NCBI GenBank assembly: GCA_028277405.1
Contig: JANQGH010000095.1
Span: 1 to 64,000 of the forward strand
Reading direction: 5' to 3'
DNA: 64,000 bases
Source of the DNA: Alphaproteobacteria bacterium
Lineage (GTDB): Bacteria > Pseudomonadota > Alphaproteobacteria > DSM-16000 > Inquilinaceae
The translations under genes and the position numbers were made by a program. Every line of letters begins with the position of its first letter. Position 1 is the stretch's first letter. Shown one piece after another: positions 34,885 through 44,041 of the stretch. The notes under the pieces are model-generated. The model saw only the letters and a program-made list of their open reading frames with translations, had not been told where the DNA came from and did not search any database.

Positions 34885-36340
34885 ATTTTTCCCGATACTT
34901 CTTCACGACGCGCAGCGCGATCACGTTTAGACAGAGGGTGACGACGAACAGCATCAGACCCAGGGCAAAGGCGGACAGTGTCTTGGCACTGTCGAATTCC
35001 TGGTCGCCGACGAGAAGCGTGGCGATCTGAACGGTCACGGTGGTGACCGCAGCGAACGGGTTGACTGTCAGATTGGCTGCAAGCCCGGCCGCCATGACGA
35101 CGATCATGGTTTCGCCGATGGCGCGGCTGACCGCCAGCAGGCAGGCGCCGACGATGCCCGGCAAGGCCGCCGGCAAGATCACCTGCCGGATGGTCTCCGA
35201 CTTCGTCGCGCCCAATGCGGCTGACCCGTCACGCAGACTTTGCGGCACCGCATTGATGACATCGTCCGACAGCGATGAGATGAACGGCACGATCATGATG
35301 CCCATGACGACGCCAGCGGCCAGCGCGCTGTTCGCCGAGACGTTCAGACCCACGGCCGCCCCGAGATCGCGAATGAACGGCGCCACCGTCAAGATGGCGA
35401 AGAACCCGTAGACGACGGTCGGAATGCCAGCGAGGATCTCAAGAACCGGCTTCACGCTGGCCCGCACCCGCGGCGGCGCGTAGTCCGACAGATAGATCGC
35501 ACTCATCAGACCTACCGGCACGGCGACCAGCATGGCAATGGCGGCGATCAACAGCGTGCCGACGAACAGGGGGATGGCACCGAACGCACCGGAAGATCCA
35601 ACCTGATCGGCGCGGATGGCGATCTGAGGACTCCACTGGGTGCCGAACAGGAACTCCCAGATCGGCACGATGCCGAAGAAACGCGCGCTTTCGAACAGCA
35701 GCGAAAGAACGATGCCGAGCGTGGTCAGGATGGCGATCGTCGAACAGATGATCAGAAAGACGTTGATGATCGATTCAACGCGGTTGCGGGCGCGGAAATG
35801 CGGCGCCAGACGCCGCCGCGCCGTGTAGAGCCCCGCGCAGGCCAACCCAAGCCCAATGACAAGCAAGCCCCAGCTGGAGAGTTCGCCGAGACTGTTCATG
35901 TGCTCGGCAGGGCCGACCAGAATGCCCGCCACCGTCGGCGAAACAAAGCTGGAGCCGGCGGCGACGTTGACGATGTTGACCATCAGCAGTTCGACCTGCG
36001 GGCCGGTCAGCCCATCGGTGCCGCTCGCCGCGATGGCCTCCGCCTCCGCGGCGAACAGGTCGGCCGGCAGCATTTCCTGCGCCCAGGCGGTTACCGTCTC
36101 GGGCGGAATGGCCGATAGCACCATGTTATCGCGGACAATGGGTGCGATGGACAGCCAGACAAGAACCAGGATCAGCCCGGGCACGGCCGCCCAGATGGCG
36201 ACATACATGCCGTAATAGCTGGGCACCGAATGCAGGCTGGCCGCCCTGCCGTCCGCCGACGCAACGGCACGGCTCCGCCCGAGATAGTAGCCCGCGAGTC
36301 CGAGAATCAGCAGGGCAACGATTAGCACCCAGGTTTGCAT
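34877..36340 (-). CDS. pstC: Phosphate ABC transporter permease PstC, long form
   Basis: The 487-residue partner of PstA also exceeds the E. coli length (319). Two N-terminal spans (~3-20 and ~45-70) and a short periplasmic segment precede a third span (~155-175) and then the six-span permease core. The EAA-like loop reads INAVPQSLRDGSAALGATKSETI. AGAGG-like AGAGG lies 6 bp before the ATG. Its 3' end overlaps pstA by 8 bp. A strong stem-loop separates it from pstS. Confidence 0.95.
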   Translation of the reverse strand: MQTWVLIVALLILGLAGYYLGRSRAVASADGRAASLHSVPSYYGMYVAIWAAVPGLILVLVWLSIAPIVRDNMVLSAIPPETVTAWAQEMLPADLFAAEAEAIAASGTDGLTGPQVELLMVNIVNVAAGSSFVSPTVAGILVGPAEHMNSLGELSSWGLLVIGLGLACAGLYTARRRLAPHFRARNRVESIINVFLIICSTIAILTTLGIVLSLLFESARFFGIVPIWEFLFGTQWSPQIAIRADQVGSSGAFGAIPLFVGTLLIAAIAMLVAVPVGLMSAIYLSDYAPPRVRASVKPVLEILAGIPTVVYGFFAILTVAPFIRDLGAAVGLNVSANSALAAGVVMGIMIVPFISSLSDDVINAVPQSLRDGSAALGATKSETIRQVILPAALPGIVGACLLAVSRAIGETMIVVMAAGLAANLTVNPFAAVTTVTVQIATLLVGDQEFDSAKTLSAFALGLMLFVVTLCLNVIALRVVKKYREKYD

Positions 36341-36417
36341 CGCTGACCTCTGTTATCGCCCGGATGCAACGCCCCGGGCCTTTGTTGGCTCAAGCTGACC
36401 ACTTGAGTTCGAAAATC

Positions 36418-36448
36418 GGGGGAGGCGCGGCTTGTCCACGCCTCCCCC
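36418..36448 (-). terminator. Intercistronic stem-loop between pstS and pstC (partial terminator or processing site)
   Basis: GGGGGAGGCG (36418-36427) pairs perfectly with CGCCTCCCCC (36439-36448), loop 11 nt. On the minus strand it is followed by GATTTTC. It lies ~20 bp after the pstS stop and ~80 bp before pstC. Such hairpins often let a binding protein be made in excess over its permease. Confidence 0.7.
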
Positions 36449-36466
36449 TCAAACCGGTTTCCGCAA

Positions 36467-37510
36467 TCAGCTGCTCGGCTCGAACGGCGCGAGGTTGTTG
36501 ACGTTGGACCGCATGACCGACCGCTCGTCTTCCGTCAGGGGAATCAGGCCGACCTCGACCAGATAGCCTTCGTCGCCGAGCGACCGGTCGCTGGTGTATT
36601 CGGCGATGAACTCGCGCATGCCGGGGATCACGCCGACATGCTGGTCCTTGACGTAGACGAACAGCGAGCGGGAGACGCCGTACTCGCCCGAAGCGATGTT
36701 CTCGAACGTCGGCTCGACACCGTTCACCGTGGCGCCCTGGATAACGTCGCTGTTCTCCTCCAGGAAGGAGAAGCCAAAGATGCCGATCGCCTCAGGCGTC
36801 GACTGCAGGCGCTGGACGATCAGGTTGTCGTTCTCGCCGGCCTCGACGAACAGGCCGTCCTCGCGCAGGGTCGCGCAGACGGAGTCAAACCGATCCTCAT
36901 CGGTGTCTTCCAGCGCGGCGATGGCGGGGAAGTCCTCGCACGCCTCCTCCATGACCAGCTCGACGAAGGCGTCGCGGGTGCCGGACGTCGGCGGCGGGCC
37001 GAGCACCAGGATTTCCTGCTCCGGCAGTGACGGATCGATGTCCGACCACATGATGTAGGGGTTCGACACGATCTCGCCGTTGACCTCGACCTCGGCGGCA
37101 AGGGCGTTGAAGATCTGGTCCTTGGTCAGGGCCAGCGCCGGCGATTGGCGCGAGTTGGCCAGCACGATGCCGTCAAAGCCGATCATCATCTCGGTGATGT
37201 CGCCGACGCCATTTTCCTGGCAGCTGACGAATTCCGATTCACGCATCGGGCGCGACGCGCCGGTGAAGTCGGGCGTGGCTTCGCCGACGCCCTCGCAGAA
37301 CAGGCGCATGCCGCCGCCCGTGCCGGTCGACTCGATGATCGGGGCCGGGAAGTTGGTCGATTGAGAGAAACGCTCGATCACCACCGAGGTGAACGGAAAC
37401 ACGGTAGAGGACCCGACGATCCGGATCTCATCGCGCTGAGCAAACGCATTCGAACTGACGGCCAGCGCCGCGAAACCGGCGACCGTCGCGAGGGCAATGG
37501 ACTTCTTCAT
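36467..37510 (-). CDS. pstS: Phosphate-binding protein PstS
   Basis: The 347-residue periplasmic receptor delivers phosphate to PstCAB. A signal peptide ends at NAFAQ (~24). Binding-site segments include IVGSSTVFPF, ESTGTGGGMRLFC, DFTGASRPM and the TSGTRDAF loop. It has an internal segment with spaced cysteines (CEGVGE, CQEN, CEDF, CATL) not found in E. coli PstS. The overall pattern is closer to the SphX/PstS type of alphaproteobacteria. GGAGG stands 6 bp before the ATG. It is the first gene after the Pho box. Confidence 0.95.
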   Translation of the reverse strand: MKKSIALATVAGFAALAVSSNAFAQRDEIRIVGSSTVFPFTSVVIERFSQSTNFPAPIIESTGTGGGMRLFCEGVGEATPDFTGASRPMRESEFVSCQENGVGDITEMMIGFDGIVLANSRQSPALALTKDQIFNALAAEVEVNGEIVSNPYIMWSDIDPSLPEQEILVLGPPPTSGTRDAFVELVMEEACEDFPAIAALEDTDEDRFDSVCATLREDGLFVEAGENDNLIVQRLQSTPEAIGIFGFSFLEENSDVIQGATVNGVEPTFENIASGEYGVSRSLFVYVKDQHVGVIPGMREFIAEYTSDRSLGDEGYLVEVGLIPLTEDERSVMRSNVNNLAPFEPSS

Positions 37511-37632
37511 TGAAGACCTCCGCTATGGGAAAGGCGTGGCGCGATCCTCCGGGGGGCAGGTATCGCAGTCTGTGGACGACCCCGGACCGAATTCCGGCGT
37601 CGGGGTCGGACCGTAATCCGCAACGGCGATCA

Positions 37633-37665
37633 ATTTACGACAGTTTGATTACGCTTTTTTTACAG
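37633..37665 (-). promoter_or_regulatory. Pho box: three 11-bp PhoB repeats upstream of pstS
   Basis: On the minus strand three consecutive 11-mers read CTGTAAAAAAA, GCGTAATCAAA and CTGTCGTAAAT, following the PhoB unit CTGTCAT plus an A/T-rich tetramer. The first unit includes the phoR stop codon (37662-37660). The box lies ~120 bp before the pstS ATG. PhoB binding to tandem 11-bp direct repeats is well established. Confidence 0.75.
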
Positions 37666-39111
37666 CGCGGCCGACTGTTGCGGCGGCGCGGCCGAGCCCT
37701 TTGCCGAGGCCGCGATCGGCAGGTAAACCGTGAACGTGCTGCCCTCGCCCAAGGTGCTTTCAACAGCAAAGCGGCCCCGGTGCCGGCTGACGATGTGCTT
37801 GACGATCGCAAGACCAAGGCCCGTGCCGCCCAGCGACCGGCTGCGCGCGGGATCGACCCGGAAAAAGCGTTCGGTCAGGCGCGGAATATGGTCCTTCTCG
37901 ATGCCTTGGCCCCGATCGGCGACGGAAATCGCCAAAGTCCGCCGGCGGCCGGTCCGCTCGACCCTGGCTGCGACCGTGATCTCGGTATCCTCTCGGCCGT
38001 ATTTGAGCGCGTTGTCGAGCAGGTTCTGAAACACCTGCGCCAGTTGATCGGCATCGCCGTATACGGTCGGCAAGGTGTCCGGCACGTGAAACCGAATCGG
38101 CATCTTCCGTTCGCGGGCCGTCAGCTCCAGGCCGTCGATAACCCCTTTGATCACCGGGACCAGCGAGATCGGCTCCACCGGTGGCGTGTGTTCGTCTTGC
38201 TCAATGCGCGACAAGGACATCAGGTCGCTGACCAGCCTGGTCATGCGATGGGCTTGCTCATCCATGATGCCGAGGAACCGGTCGCGGGCCTCCGCATCCT
38301 CGCGCGCCGGCCCGCGCAGCGTCTCGATAAAGCCGACCAGCGCGGAAAGAGGCGTGCGCAGTTCGTGGCTGGCATTGGCGACAAAGTCGGCGCGCAGCTG
38401 CTCGGACCGCTTCAGGCTCGTGATGTCGTGAAAGGTGACGACCGCCGCGGGGCCGGCTTCCGCCAACTCGCCCTGCCCGGTGTCGGTACCGGGCTCGCGC
38501 AGCGGCACGATCCGGACCTCAAAAGCCTGCTCGACGGGGACCGGCTGCGTAATCTCCAGCGACCGCGGGCGACCATCGGCCAGCGTCGCGTCCAGTGACG
38601 CCAGAACGTCGGGATGGCGCAGCATGACCGACACGTCGCGGCCATCCGGCGCCTCGCCGAAGAGCTGAACCGAGCTTTCGTTGGCGCGCGCGACGGTGCG
38701 ATTGCCGTTGACAATGAGCAGTGGATCGTCGAGCGCGTCGATCACCTGATTCAGGTTCGAAAGGCCCCGTTCCAGCCGGCCTTCCCGCTGCAGCCAGGAC
38801 CGCCGCAGCCGGACGATCTCACCCAACAGGTTGCGGCCGGCCTCGCTGCCCAGTTTTGGCTGACGCGGTTCGTTCGCTGCGGGCGGGGGTGTACTGTTCA
38901 GAAGCTGAAGGTACCGGCGCAGGCTCGACGCGTCTCGATAGTAGATCAGCGTCAAGGCACCAACCGCGCAAACGACGACGAGCCCCGCCGCCGCCGCCGA
39001 CCCCTGGTCCAGCCCGGCCCAGATCGCCAGGCCGGCAAGCACCAACAGCCCCGGCAGGGAAAAGAGGATCGTCAGTCCGATCCAGCGACCGATGGAGAAG
39101 CTCGAGGGCAT
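37660..39111 (-). CDS. phoR: Phosphate regulon sensor histidine kinase PhoR
   Basis: PhoR phosphorylates PhoB when phosphate is scarce. Its 483 residues comprise two N-terminal spans (~12-58), a linker, a PAS domain (~118-235, LDDPLLIVNGNRTVARANES), the dimerisation/phosphotransfer helix with His249 in ASHELRTPLS, and the ATPase with NLLDNALKYG (N box), DRGQGIEKDHIPRLTERFFRVD and GGTGLGLAIVKHIV. The stop codon lies inside the Pho box of pstS. A single Pho-like unit (39194-39204) lies upstream of the start. Confidence 0.95.
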   Translation of the reverse strand: MPSSFSIGRWIGLTILFSLPGLLVLAGLAIWAGLDQGSAAAAGLVVVCAVGALTLIYYRDASSLRRYLQLLNSTPPPAANEPRQPKLGSEAGRNLLGEIVRLRRSWLQREGRLERGLSNLNQVIDALDDPLLIVNGNRTVARANESSVQLFGEAPDGRDVSVMLRHPDVLASLDATLADGRPRSLEITQPVPVEQAFEVRIVPLREPGTDTGQGELAEAGPAAVVTFHDITSLKRSEQLRADFVANASHELRTPLSALVGFIETLRGPAREDAEARDRFLGIMDEQAHRMTRLVSDLMSLSRIEQDEHTPPVEPISLVPVIKGVIDGLELTARERKMPIRFHVPDTLPTVYGDADQLAQVFQNLLDNALKYGREDTEITVAARVERTGRRRTLAISVADRGQGIEKDHIPRLTERFFRVDPARSRSLGGTGLGLAIVKHIVSRHRGRFAVESTLGEGSTFTVYLPIAASAKGSAAPPQQSAAL

Positions 39112-39193
39112 TTCGGGGGTGTCACCCTCAAAAAGTCTACCTTTGTCTATGGTGATGCAGGTTGACGCCAGGGCGAGGGACAGACAACCGCAT

Positions 39194-39204
39194 TTTTATG
39201 ACAA
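39194..39204 (-). promoter_or_regulatory. Possible single Pho-box unit upstream of phoR
   Basis: The minus strand reads TTGTCATAAAA, matching six of the seven bases of CTGTCAT plus the A-rich tail. The next 11-mers match poorly, so this is at best a half-site; it might allow weak PhoB autoregulation. Confidence 0.3.
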
Positions 39205-39222
39205 TTCGCCATATCGATCCGG

Positions 39223-41490
39223 TCAGTTCTGGCGAGCCACGGCGTCGCGGGCTGCCAACGCCGCCGCCGTAACCAACTCGTTCACGGTTGCGCCCATCTG
39301 AACGATTTGCACGGGCTTGGCAAGACCAATCAGCAGCGGCCCCATCAGGCTGGCACCACCCATCTTCTGCAGCATCTTGGCCCCGATGTTGGCGGCATGC
39401 AGCGCCGGCATCACCAGCACGTTGGCCGGCCCGGTCAAGCGGCAGAACGGGTAAAGCCGCTGCATCAGATCGTAGTCCAGCGCGACCTCGGCCGACATTT
39501 CTCCGTCATATTCAAAGTCTTGGCCCCGCTCATCCATCAATGCGACCGCGTCGCGCACATGCTGGGCGCGCTCTCGCATCGGCTGGCCGAAATTCGAGAA
39601 GGACAAAAACGCCACCCTCGGCTCGACACCCATTTGGCGCGCCTTGGCGGCACATTGTATGGCGATGTCGACCAGTTGATCGGGTTCCGGACGTTCATGC
39701 ACGGTCGTGTCGGCGATGAATACCGTCCGGCCCCGCGCCACGAGTATGGACAGGCCGAAAACGATGTGATCCGGCAAGGGCCCCATGACACGGCTGACGT
39801 CTTGGAACGACACGGCAAAGCTGCGTGTCAGTCCGGTGACCATGGCATCTGCGTCGCCCAGGGCAACCATGCAGGCGGCAAAGACATTACGGTTCTGGTT
39901 GACCATCCGCTGCGCGTCGCGCTGCAGGACACCTCTGCGCTGCAGCCGGCTGTACACCAGGTCGCGGTACTTCTCATTGTGCCGGCTCAAGGCGGCGTTG
40001 TGGATCTCGACCGGGCGGACGCCGTGCAGACCCAATCGTGCCATCGTCTCCTTCACCCGTTCCTCGCGGCCGATCAGGATCGGCTCGCCGTAGCCGGCAT
40101 TGCGATAGGCCAGGGCCGCACGGATCGTGCGCTCCTCCTCGCCTTCCGCGAAGACCACCCGCTGCGGCGACGACCGCACCTTCTCGAAGATCAACTGCAT
40201 GCTGTCGACCGTCGGGTCCAGGCGGGACCGCAACGTCTGGCGATAGGTCTCCATATCGGCGATCGGGCGGCGGGCGACGCCACTGTCCATCGCGGCCTTG
40301 GCAACCGCCGGCGGCACCGCGCCGATCAGACGCGGGTCGAACGGCACGGGGATCAGATACTCCGGCCCGTAGCGCAGCCGCCGTCCCGCGTAGGCCTGGT
40401 CGACCTCGTCGGGCACGTCTTCCCGTGCCAACTCGGCCAGTGCCTCGGCCGCTGCGATCTTCATGTCTTCGTTGATGGTGCTGGCATGAACGTCCAGCGC
40501 ACCCCGGAAGATGTAGGGAAAGCCGAGGACGTTGTTGACCTGATTGTGGAAGTCCGACCGGCCGGTGGCGATGATCGCGTCGGAACGAATCTCTTTCACC
40601 TCGTCCGGCAGAATCTCAGGATCCGGGTTGGCGAGCGCGAAGATGATGGGCTGGTCGGCCATGGACTTGACCATCGCCTTGGTCAGCGCGCCCGCAACCG
40701 AAACGCCGATGAAGACATCCGCGCCGTCGACCGCCTCGGCAAGGGTCCGCGCCTCGGTTTCGACCGCGTGGGCGGCCTTCCATTGGTTCATGCCCTGCTC
40801 GCGCCCCTGGAAGACCACGCCCTTGCTGTCGCAGAGAATGACCTGGTCCGCCGGCAGGCCCATCGACTTGAACAGCTCCACCGACGCGATGGCGGCTGCA
40901 CCAGCGCCATTGATCACCATGCGAATGTCGTCGATCGAACGGCCGGTGAGATCCAGCGCGTTGATCAGACCGGCGGCCGCGATGATGGCGGTGCCGTGCT
41001 GATCGTCGTGAAAGACCGGGATGTCGAGCAGCTCGCGCAGGCGCGCCTCGATGATGAAGCAGTCCGGCGCCTTGATATCTTCCAGGTTGATGCCGCCGAA
41101 GCTGGGGCCGAGATAGCGCACGCAATTGACGAAGGCGTCGACATCATGGGTGTCGACCTCGAGATCGATGCCGTCCACGTCGGCGAACCGCTTGAACAGG
41201 ACGGCCTTGCCCTCCATGACCGGTTTGGAGGCCAGCGCGCCCAAATCGCCCAGGCCCAAGACGGCGGAGCCGTTGGAGATCACGGCGACCACATTGCCCT
41301 TGGCGGTGAAATCGTAGGCGGTGGCGGGATCGTCGCAAATGCGCAAGCACGGGGCCGCCACGCCGGGGGAATAGGCCAGCGCCAGGTCCCGCTGTGTGGT
41401 CAGCGGCTTGGTCGGCGCGATTTCCAGCTTCCCGGGGCGGCCTGCGGCGTGCAGGGCCAAGGCCTCTTTCTCTAGCGATCTGCCGGGCAT
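39223..41490 (-). CDS. maeB: NADP-dependent malic enzyme with C-terminal phosphotransacetylase-like domain
   Basis: The enzyme decarboxylates malate to pyruvate, supplying NADPH and gluconeogenic carbon. The 755-residue form starting at ATG 41490 has a malic enzyme half (~1-425) with the substrate loop [13 protein letters not shown], the metal-site motif [12 protein letters not shown] and the nucleotide fold [12 protein letters not shown] phosphotransacetylase-like half (~430-755), with [19 protein letters not shown], is thought to be regulatory in this family. GGAGG lies ~11 bp before this ATG; a TTG at 41523 is an alternative. Confidence 0.95.
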   Translation of the reverse strand: MPGRSLEKEALALHAAGRPGKLEIAPTKPLTTQRDLALAYSPGVAAPCLRICDDPATAYDFTAKGNVVAVISNGSAVLGLGDLGALASKPVMEGKAVLFKRFADVDGIDLEVDTHDVDAFVNCVRYLGPSFGGINLEDIKAPDCFIIEARLRELLDIPVFHDDQHGTAIIAAAGLINALDLTGRSIDDIRMVINGAGAAAIASVELFKSMGLPADQVILCDSKGVVFQGREQGMNQWKAAHAVETEARTLAEAVDGADVFIGVSVAGALTKAMVKSMADQPIIFALANPDPEILPDEVKEIRSDAIIATGRSDFHNQVNNVLGFPYIFRGALDVHASTINEDMKIAAAEALAELAREDVPDEVDQAYAGRRLRYGPEYLIPVPFDPRLIGAVPPAVAKAAMDSGVARRPIADMETYRQTLRSRLDPTVDSMQLIFEKVRSSPQRVVFAEGEEERTIRAALAYRNAGYGEPILIGREERVKETMARLGLHGVRPVEIHNAALSRHNEKYRDLVYSRLQRRGVLQRDAQRMVNQNRNVFAACMVALGDADAMVTGLTRSFAVSFQDVSRVMGPLPDHIVFGLSILVARGRTVFIADTTVHERPEPDQLVDIAIQCAAKARQMGVEPRVAFLSFSNFGQPMRERAQHVRDAVALMDERGQDFEYDGEMSAEVALDYDLMQRLYPFCRLTGPANVLVMPALHAANIGAKMLQKMGGASLMGPLLIGLAKPVQIVQMGATVNELVTAAALAARDAVARQN

Positions 41491-41645
41491 GGTGGCCTGC
41501 GCCTCCGTTTGGTTTGTGGCCAAACAGTGGGCACCAGCGTGTGCGGGAGGTCAAGCCCGGCCCTGTCGCACCGCCCCGGCGACCGCTGGACAGGCATCGC
41601 GGGTTGGCATATCTGTCCCCCGCCGAAACAGGAAAGGTGTCTGCC

Positions 41646-42413
41646 TTGCGAGCGAATCGAGTGCGCGAAACCTGGAAAGCCGGCATGCCGGTCGTCAGTG
41701 GCTGGTTGTCCATCGGCAACAGCTACAGCGCGGAGGCCGCCGGACATGGAGGCTATCACTGCGTCACAGTCGACCTGCAACACGGCATGATCGATCTGCA
41801 GACCGCCATCTTTATGTTGCAAGCCATATCCGCGACGCCGGCCACGCCTATGATCCGCGTGCCGTCCTTGGAACCCGCCCTGATCATGAAGGTGCTGGAT
41901 GCCGGGGCCTACGGTGTTATCTGCCCTATGGTCGATACGGCGGAGGAGGCCGCTTCGTTCGTGGCCGCGACGCGGTATCCGCCGGACGGTTCGCGCAGCT
42001 TCGGCCCCAGCCGCGGCCTGCTCTATGGCGGCGCGGACTATTTCGACCACGCCAACGAGACGATCGTCCGACTGGCCATGATCGAGACGCTGAACGGCCT
42101 GGAAAACGTCGAGGCGATCTGCCAGGTCGACGGCTTGGACGGCGTCTTCATCGGACCCAATGATTTGGGCCTGGCGCTGGGCCGAGGCCACGCGGCGGAT
42201 CCGACCCATCCGGACGTTCTTCAGGCCATCACACGGATACTGGTTGCCGCGAAGGGCCACGGCAGGCATGCCGGCATCTTCTGCCCGTCCGGCCAGGTGG
42301 CCCAGCGCAGGATCGACGATGGCTTCGACTTCGTCGTACCGAACTCCGACATGAACCTGCTGCGCAAGGCCATCGCGCAAGAACTCGCCGATATCGAAAT
42401 CGCGGAGGGCTGA
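41646..42413 (+). CDS. HpcH/HpaI-family class II aldolase
   Basis: The 255-residue protein is a metal-dependent pyruvate-type aldolase or lyase of the HpcH/HpaI family. The catalytic His is in VDLQHGMID. The metal ligands are Glu in LAMIETLNGLENV and Asp downstream. The family segment DGVFIGPNDLGLALG is present. No ATG fits the usual N-terminus; the TTG at 41646, with AGGAAAGG about 10 bp upstream, gives the expected start LRANRVRETWKAG. An ATG at 41694 would cut off conserved residues. The substrate (hydroxy-keto acid, macrophomate- or citramalyl-like) cannot be named. Confidence 0.86.
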   Translation: MRANRVRETWKAGMPVVSGWLSIGNSYSAEAAGHGGYHCVTVDLQHGMIDLQTAIFMLQAISATPATPMIRVPSLEPALIMKVLDAGAYGVICPMVDTAEEAASFVAATRYPPDGSRSFGPSRGLLYGGADYFDHANETIVRLAMIETLNGLENVEAICQVDGLDGVFIGPNDLGLALGRGHAADPTHPDVLQAITRILVAAKGHGRHAGIFCPSGQVAQRRIDDGFDFVVPNSDMNLLRKAIAQELADIEIAEG

Positions 42414-42529
42414 TCGCGGATGTAGCCACCTGCGCTGCTAAGTGGCGGGGCAGGTCATACGGGTGCAGCGTCTTCGCACCCCACCGGCTATGATCGCGAC
42501 CACGAACAACCGCCGGATGGGACCTTGTC

Positions 42530-42832
42530 ATGCTGTGCTCCGTTATCGTTCGACGCCTGAAAGAGGGTGCGACCTATGAGGACTTCCGAGAAGCCTGGGC
42601 GCCCGACACCGGCTTTGGCGTTCCCGTCAGGGTCATGAACGCGCGATCACTGGACGATGATGCGGAAATCATCTCCGTCGGCCTGGTCGACCTGCCGAAA
42701 GACCGGCTTCCGGAAATGCTGGACCATGTCGCCGCCAGCGAGGCCAAGCGGCACGACAGGATCGCCCATGTGATCGAAAAAACCGTTCACAGGGGCATCT
42801 ACGAAATCGTCGACGACAACGACCTGTCGTAA
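42530..42832 (+). CDS. Conserved hypothetical protein, small (100 aa)
   Basis: I do not recognise a characterised family. The alternation of strands and helices (CSVIVRRLKEG, TYEDFREAW, DDDAEIISVGLVDL, HDRIAHVIEKT) resembles a ferredoxin-like dimeric alpha/beta barrel (ABM-like). The pattern VRRLKxGxTYEDFRxAW followed by GFGVP looks conserved. It has no signal peptide or cysteine cluster. It ends 12 bp before lpxB in the same direction, so it may share its transcript. Confidence 0.75.
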   Translation: MLCSVIVRRLKEGATYEDFREAWAPDTGFGVPVRVMNARSLDDDAEIISVGLVDLPKDRLPEMLDHVAASEAKRHDRIAHVIEKTVHRGIYEIVDDNDLS

Positions 42833-42844
42833 CCGGCGGCACGG

Positions 42845-44041
42845 ATGTCCGCCCAAGCCAAAACCATCTTCCTGATCGCCGGCGAGGTTTCCGGCGACCT
42901 GATCGGTGGGCGCCTGATGACGGCCTTGGATCAGGAAGGCGACTTTCGATTCGTCGGGGTCGGCGGCGAAACCATGACCGCGCGCGGGCTATCCAGCCTG
43001 TTTCCGGCCGACGACCTCGCCCTCATGGGCCTGACCGAGCTCCTGCCTCATCTGCCGAAGCTGATGCGCCGGATCAATGAGGCGGCGGAGGCTGTGGCCA
43101 GGGAGAAGCCGGCGATCCTGGTCTGCATCGATGCCAGCGCCTTTTGCCAACGGCTGGTGCGTCGTTTGCGCAAGCGCAAGATCTCCGTGCCCATCGTGCA
43201 GATCAAGGCGCCGTCGGCCTGGGCCTATTGGCCATGGCGCGCCAAGGCCCTGCGGCGCTCGGTCGACCGGGTCTTGGTCATCCTGCCCTTCGAGCCGGCC
43301 TTTTTTGCCGGTTATGGCGTCGACGCGCGCTTCATCGGGCATCCGTCGCTTGAGTCCCGCATCGAACATGGTGACGGCCCCGGCTTCCGGGCACGCCATG
43401 GGTTGTCAGCCGAACAGCCGGTGCTGCTGGTGTTGCCGGGCAGTCGACGGAACGAGGTGTCGAGGCTGCTGCCCCTTTTTGAGGCGGCCCTTGCGACAAT
43501 CGTGGGGCGGGTTCCGGACCTGGCCATTGTCGTGCCGACCGTTCAATCGGTCGCGGCGACCGTGAAAGAGGCGACCGCCGACTGGCCTTGGCCGGTGGTC
43601 GTGATCGAGGGCAGCGCTGAGCGGTACGATGCCTTTGCAGCCGGCAACGCGGCGCTCGCGGCCTCCGGCACCGTCGCCGTGGAACTGGCTATCGCGGGCG
43701 TGCCAACGGTGATCGGCTATCGCCTCAACGCCCTCAGCGCGTTTCTGGCGCGGCGCTTCCTCAACATCGACTACGTGTCGATCCCCAACCTCGTCCTCGA
43801 CCGGCCGCTCATTCCGGAACTGCTGCAGCAGGACTGCACGCCCGACAAGCTGGCCGCCGCGATCGTCCCGCTGCTTACCGACGAGGTGGCGGCCCAGGAA
43901 CAGCGTCAAGGGCTGGCTGAGGCAGTGGCGTTGCTGACGCCGCCGGAAGGCCGGCCGTCGGACAGCGCGGCTAGCGAGATCCTTCGGCTGCTCGGTTCGC
44001 CTCGCGCTGTCGATCGGTCCAGTCGGCAACCTGACGGCTGA
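42845..44041 (+). CDS. lpxB: Lipid-A-disaccharide synthase LpxB
   Basis: LpxB joins UDP-diacylglucosamine to lipid X to give the lipid A disaccharide. The 398 residues match the family. N-terminal IAGEVSGDLIGGRLM, VGVGGETM, and the active-site Asp in VCIDASAF are seen; IDAPDF is more usual, so two residues after the Asp differ. APSAWAYWPWRAKALRR, VLPGSRRNEV, AASGTVAVELAIAGVPTVIGYR and DYVSIPNLVLDR follow. The usual partner genes lpxA, fabZ and lpxI are not adjacent. The last 71 bp overlap the convergent oxidoreductase gene. Confidence 0.94.
   Translation: MSAQAKTIFLIAGEVSGDLIGGRLMTALDQEGDFRFVGVGGETMTARGLSSLFPADDLALMGLTELLPHLPKLMRRINEAAEAVAREKPAILVCIDASAFCQRLVRRLRKRKISVPIVQIKAPSAWAYWPWRAKALRRSVDRVLVILPFEPAFFAGYGVDARFIGHPSLESRIEHGDGPGFRARHGLSAEQPVLLVLPGSRRNEVSRLLPLFEAALATIVGRVPDLAIVVPTVQSVAATVKEATADWPWPVVVIEGSAERYDAFAAGNAALAASGTVAVELAIAGVPTVIGYRLNALSAFLARRFLNIDYVSIPNLVLDRPLIPELLQQDCTPDKLAAAIVPLLTDEVAAQEQRQGLAEAVALLTPPEGRPSDSAASEILRLLGSPRAVDRSSRQPDG

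Noticed and set aside
39307-41475. 722-codon ORF opposite the malic enzyme
   Set aside because: Same shadow-frame composition, and the sense strand encodes a complete two-domain malic enzyme.
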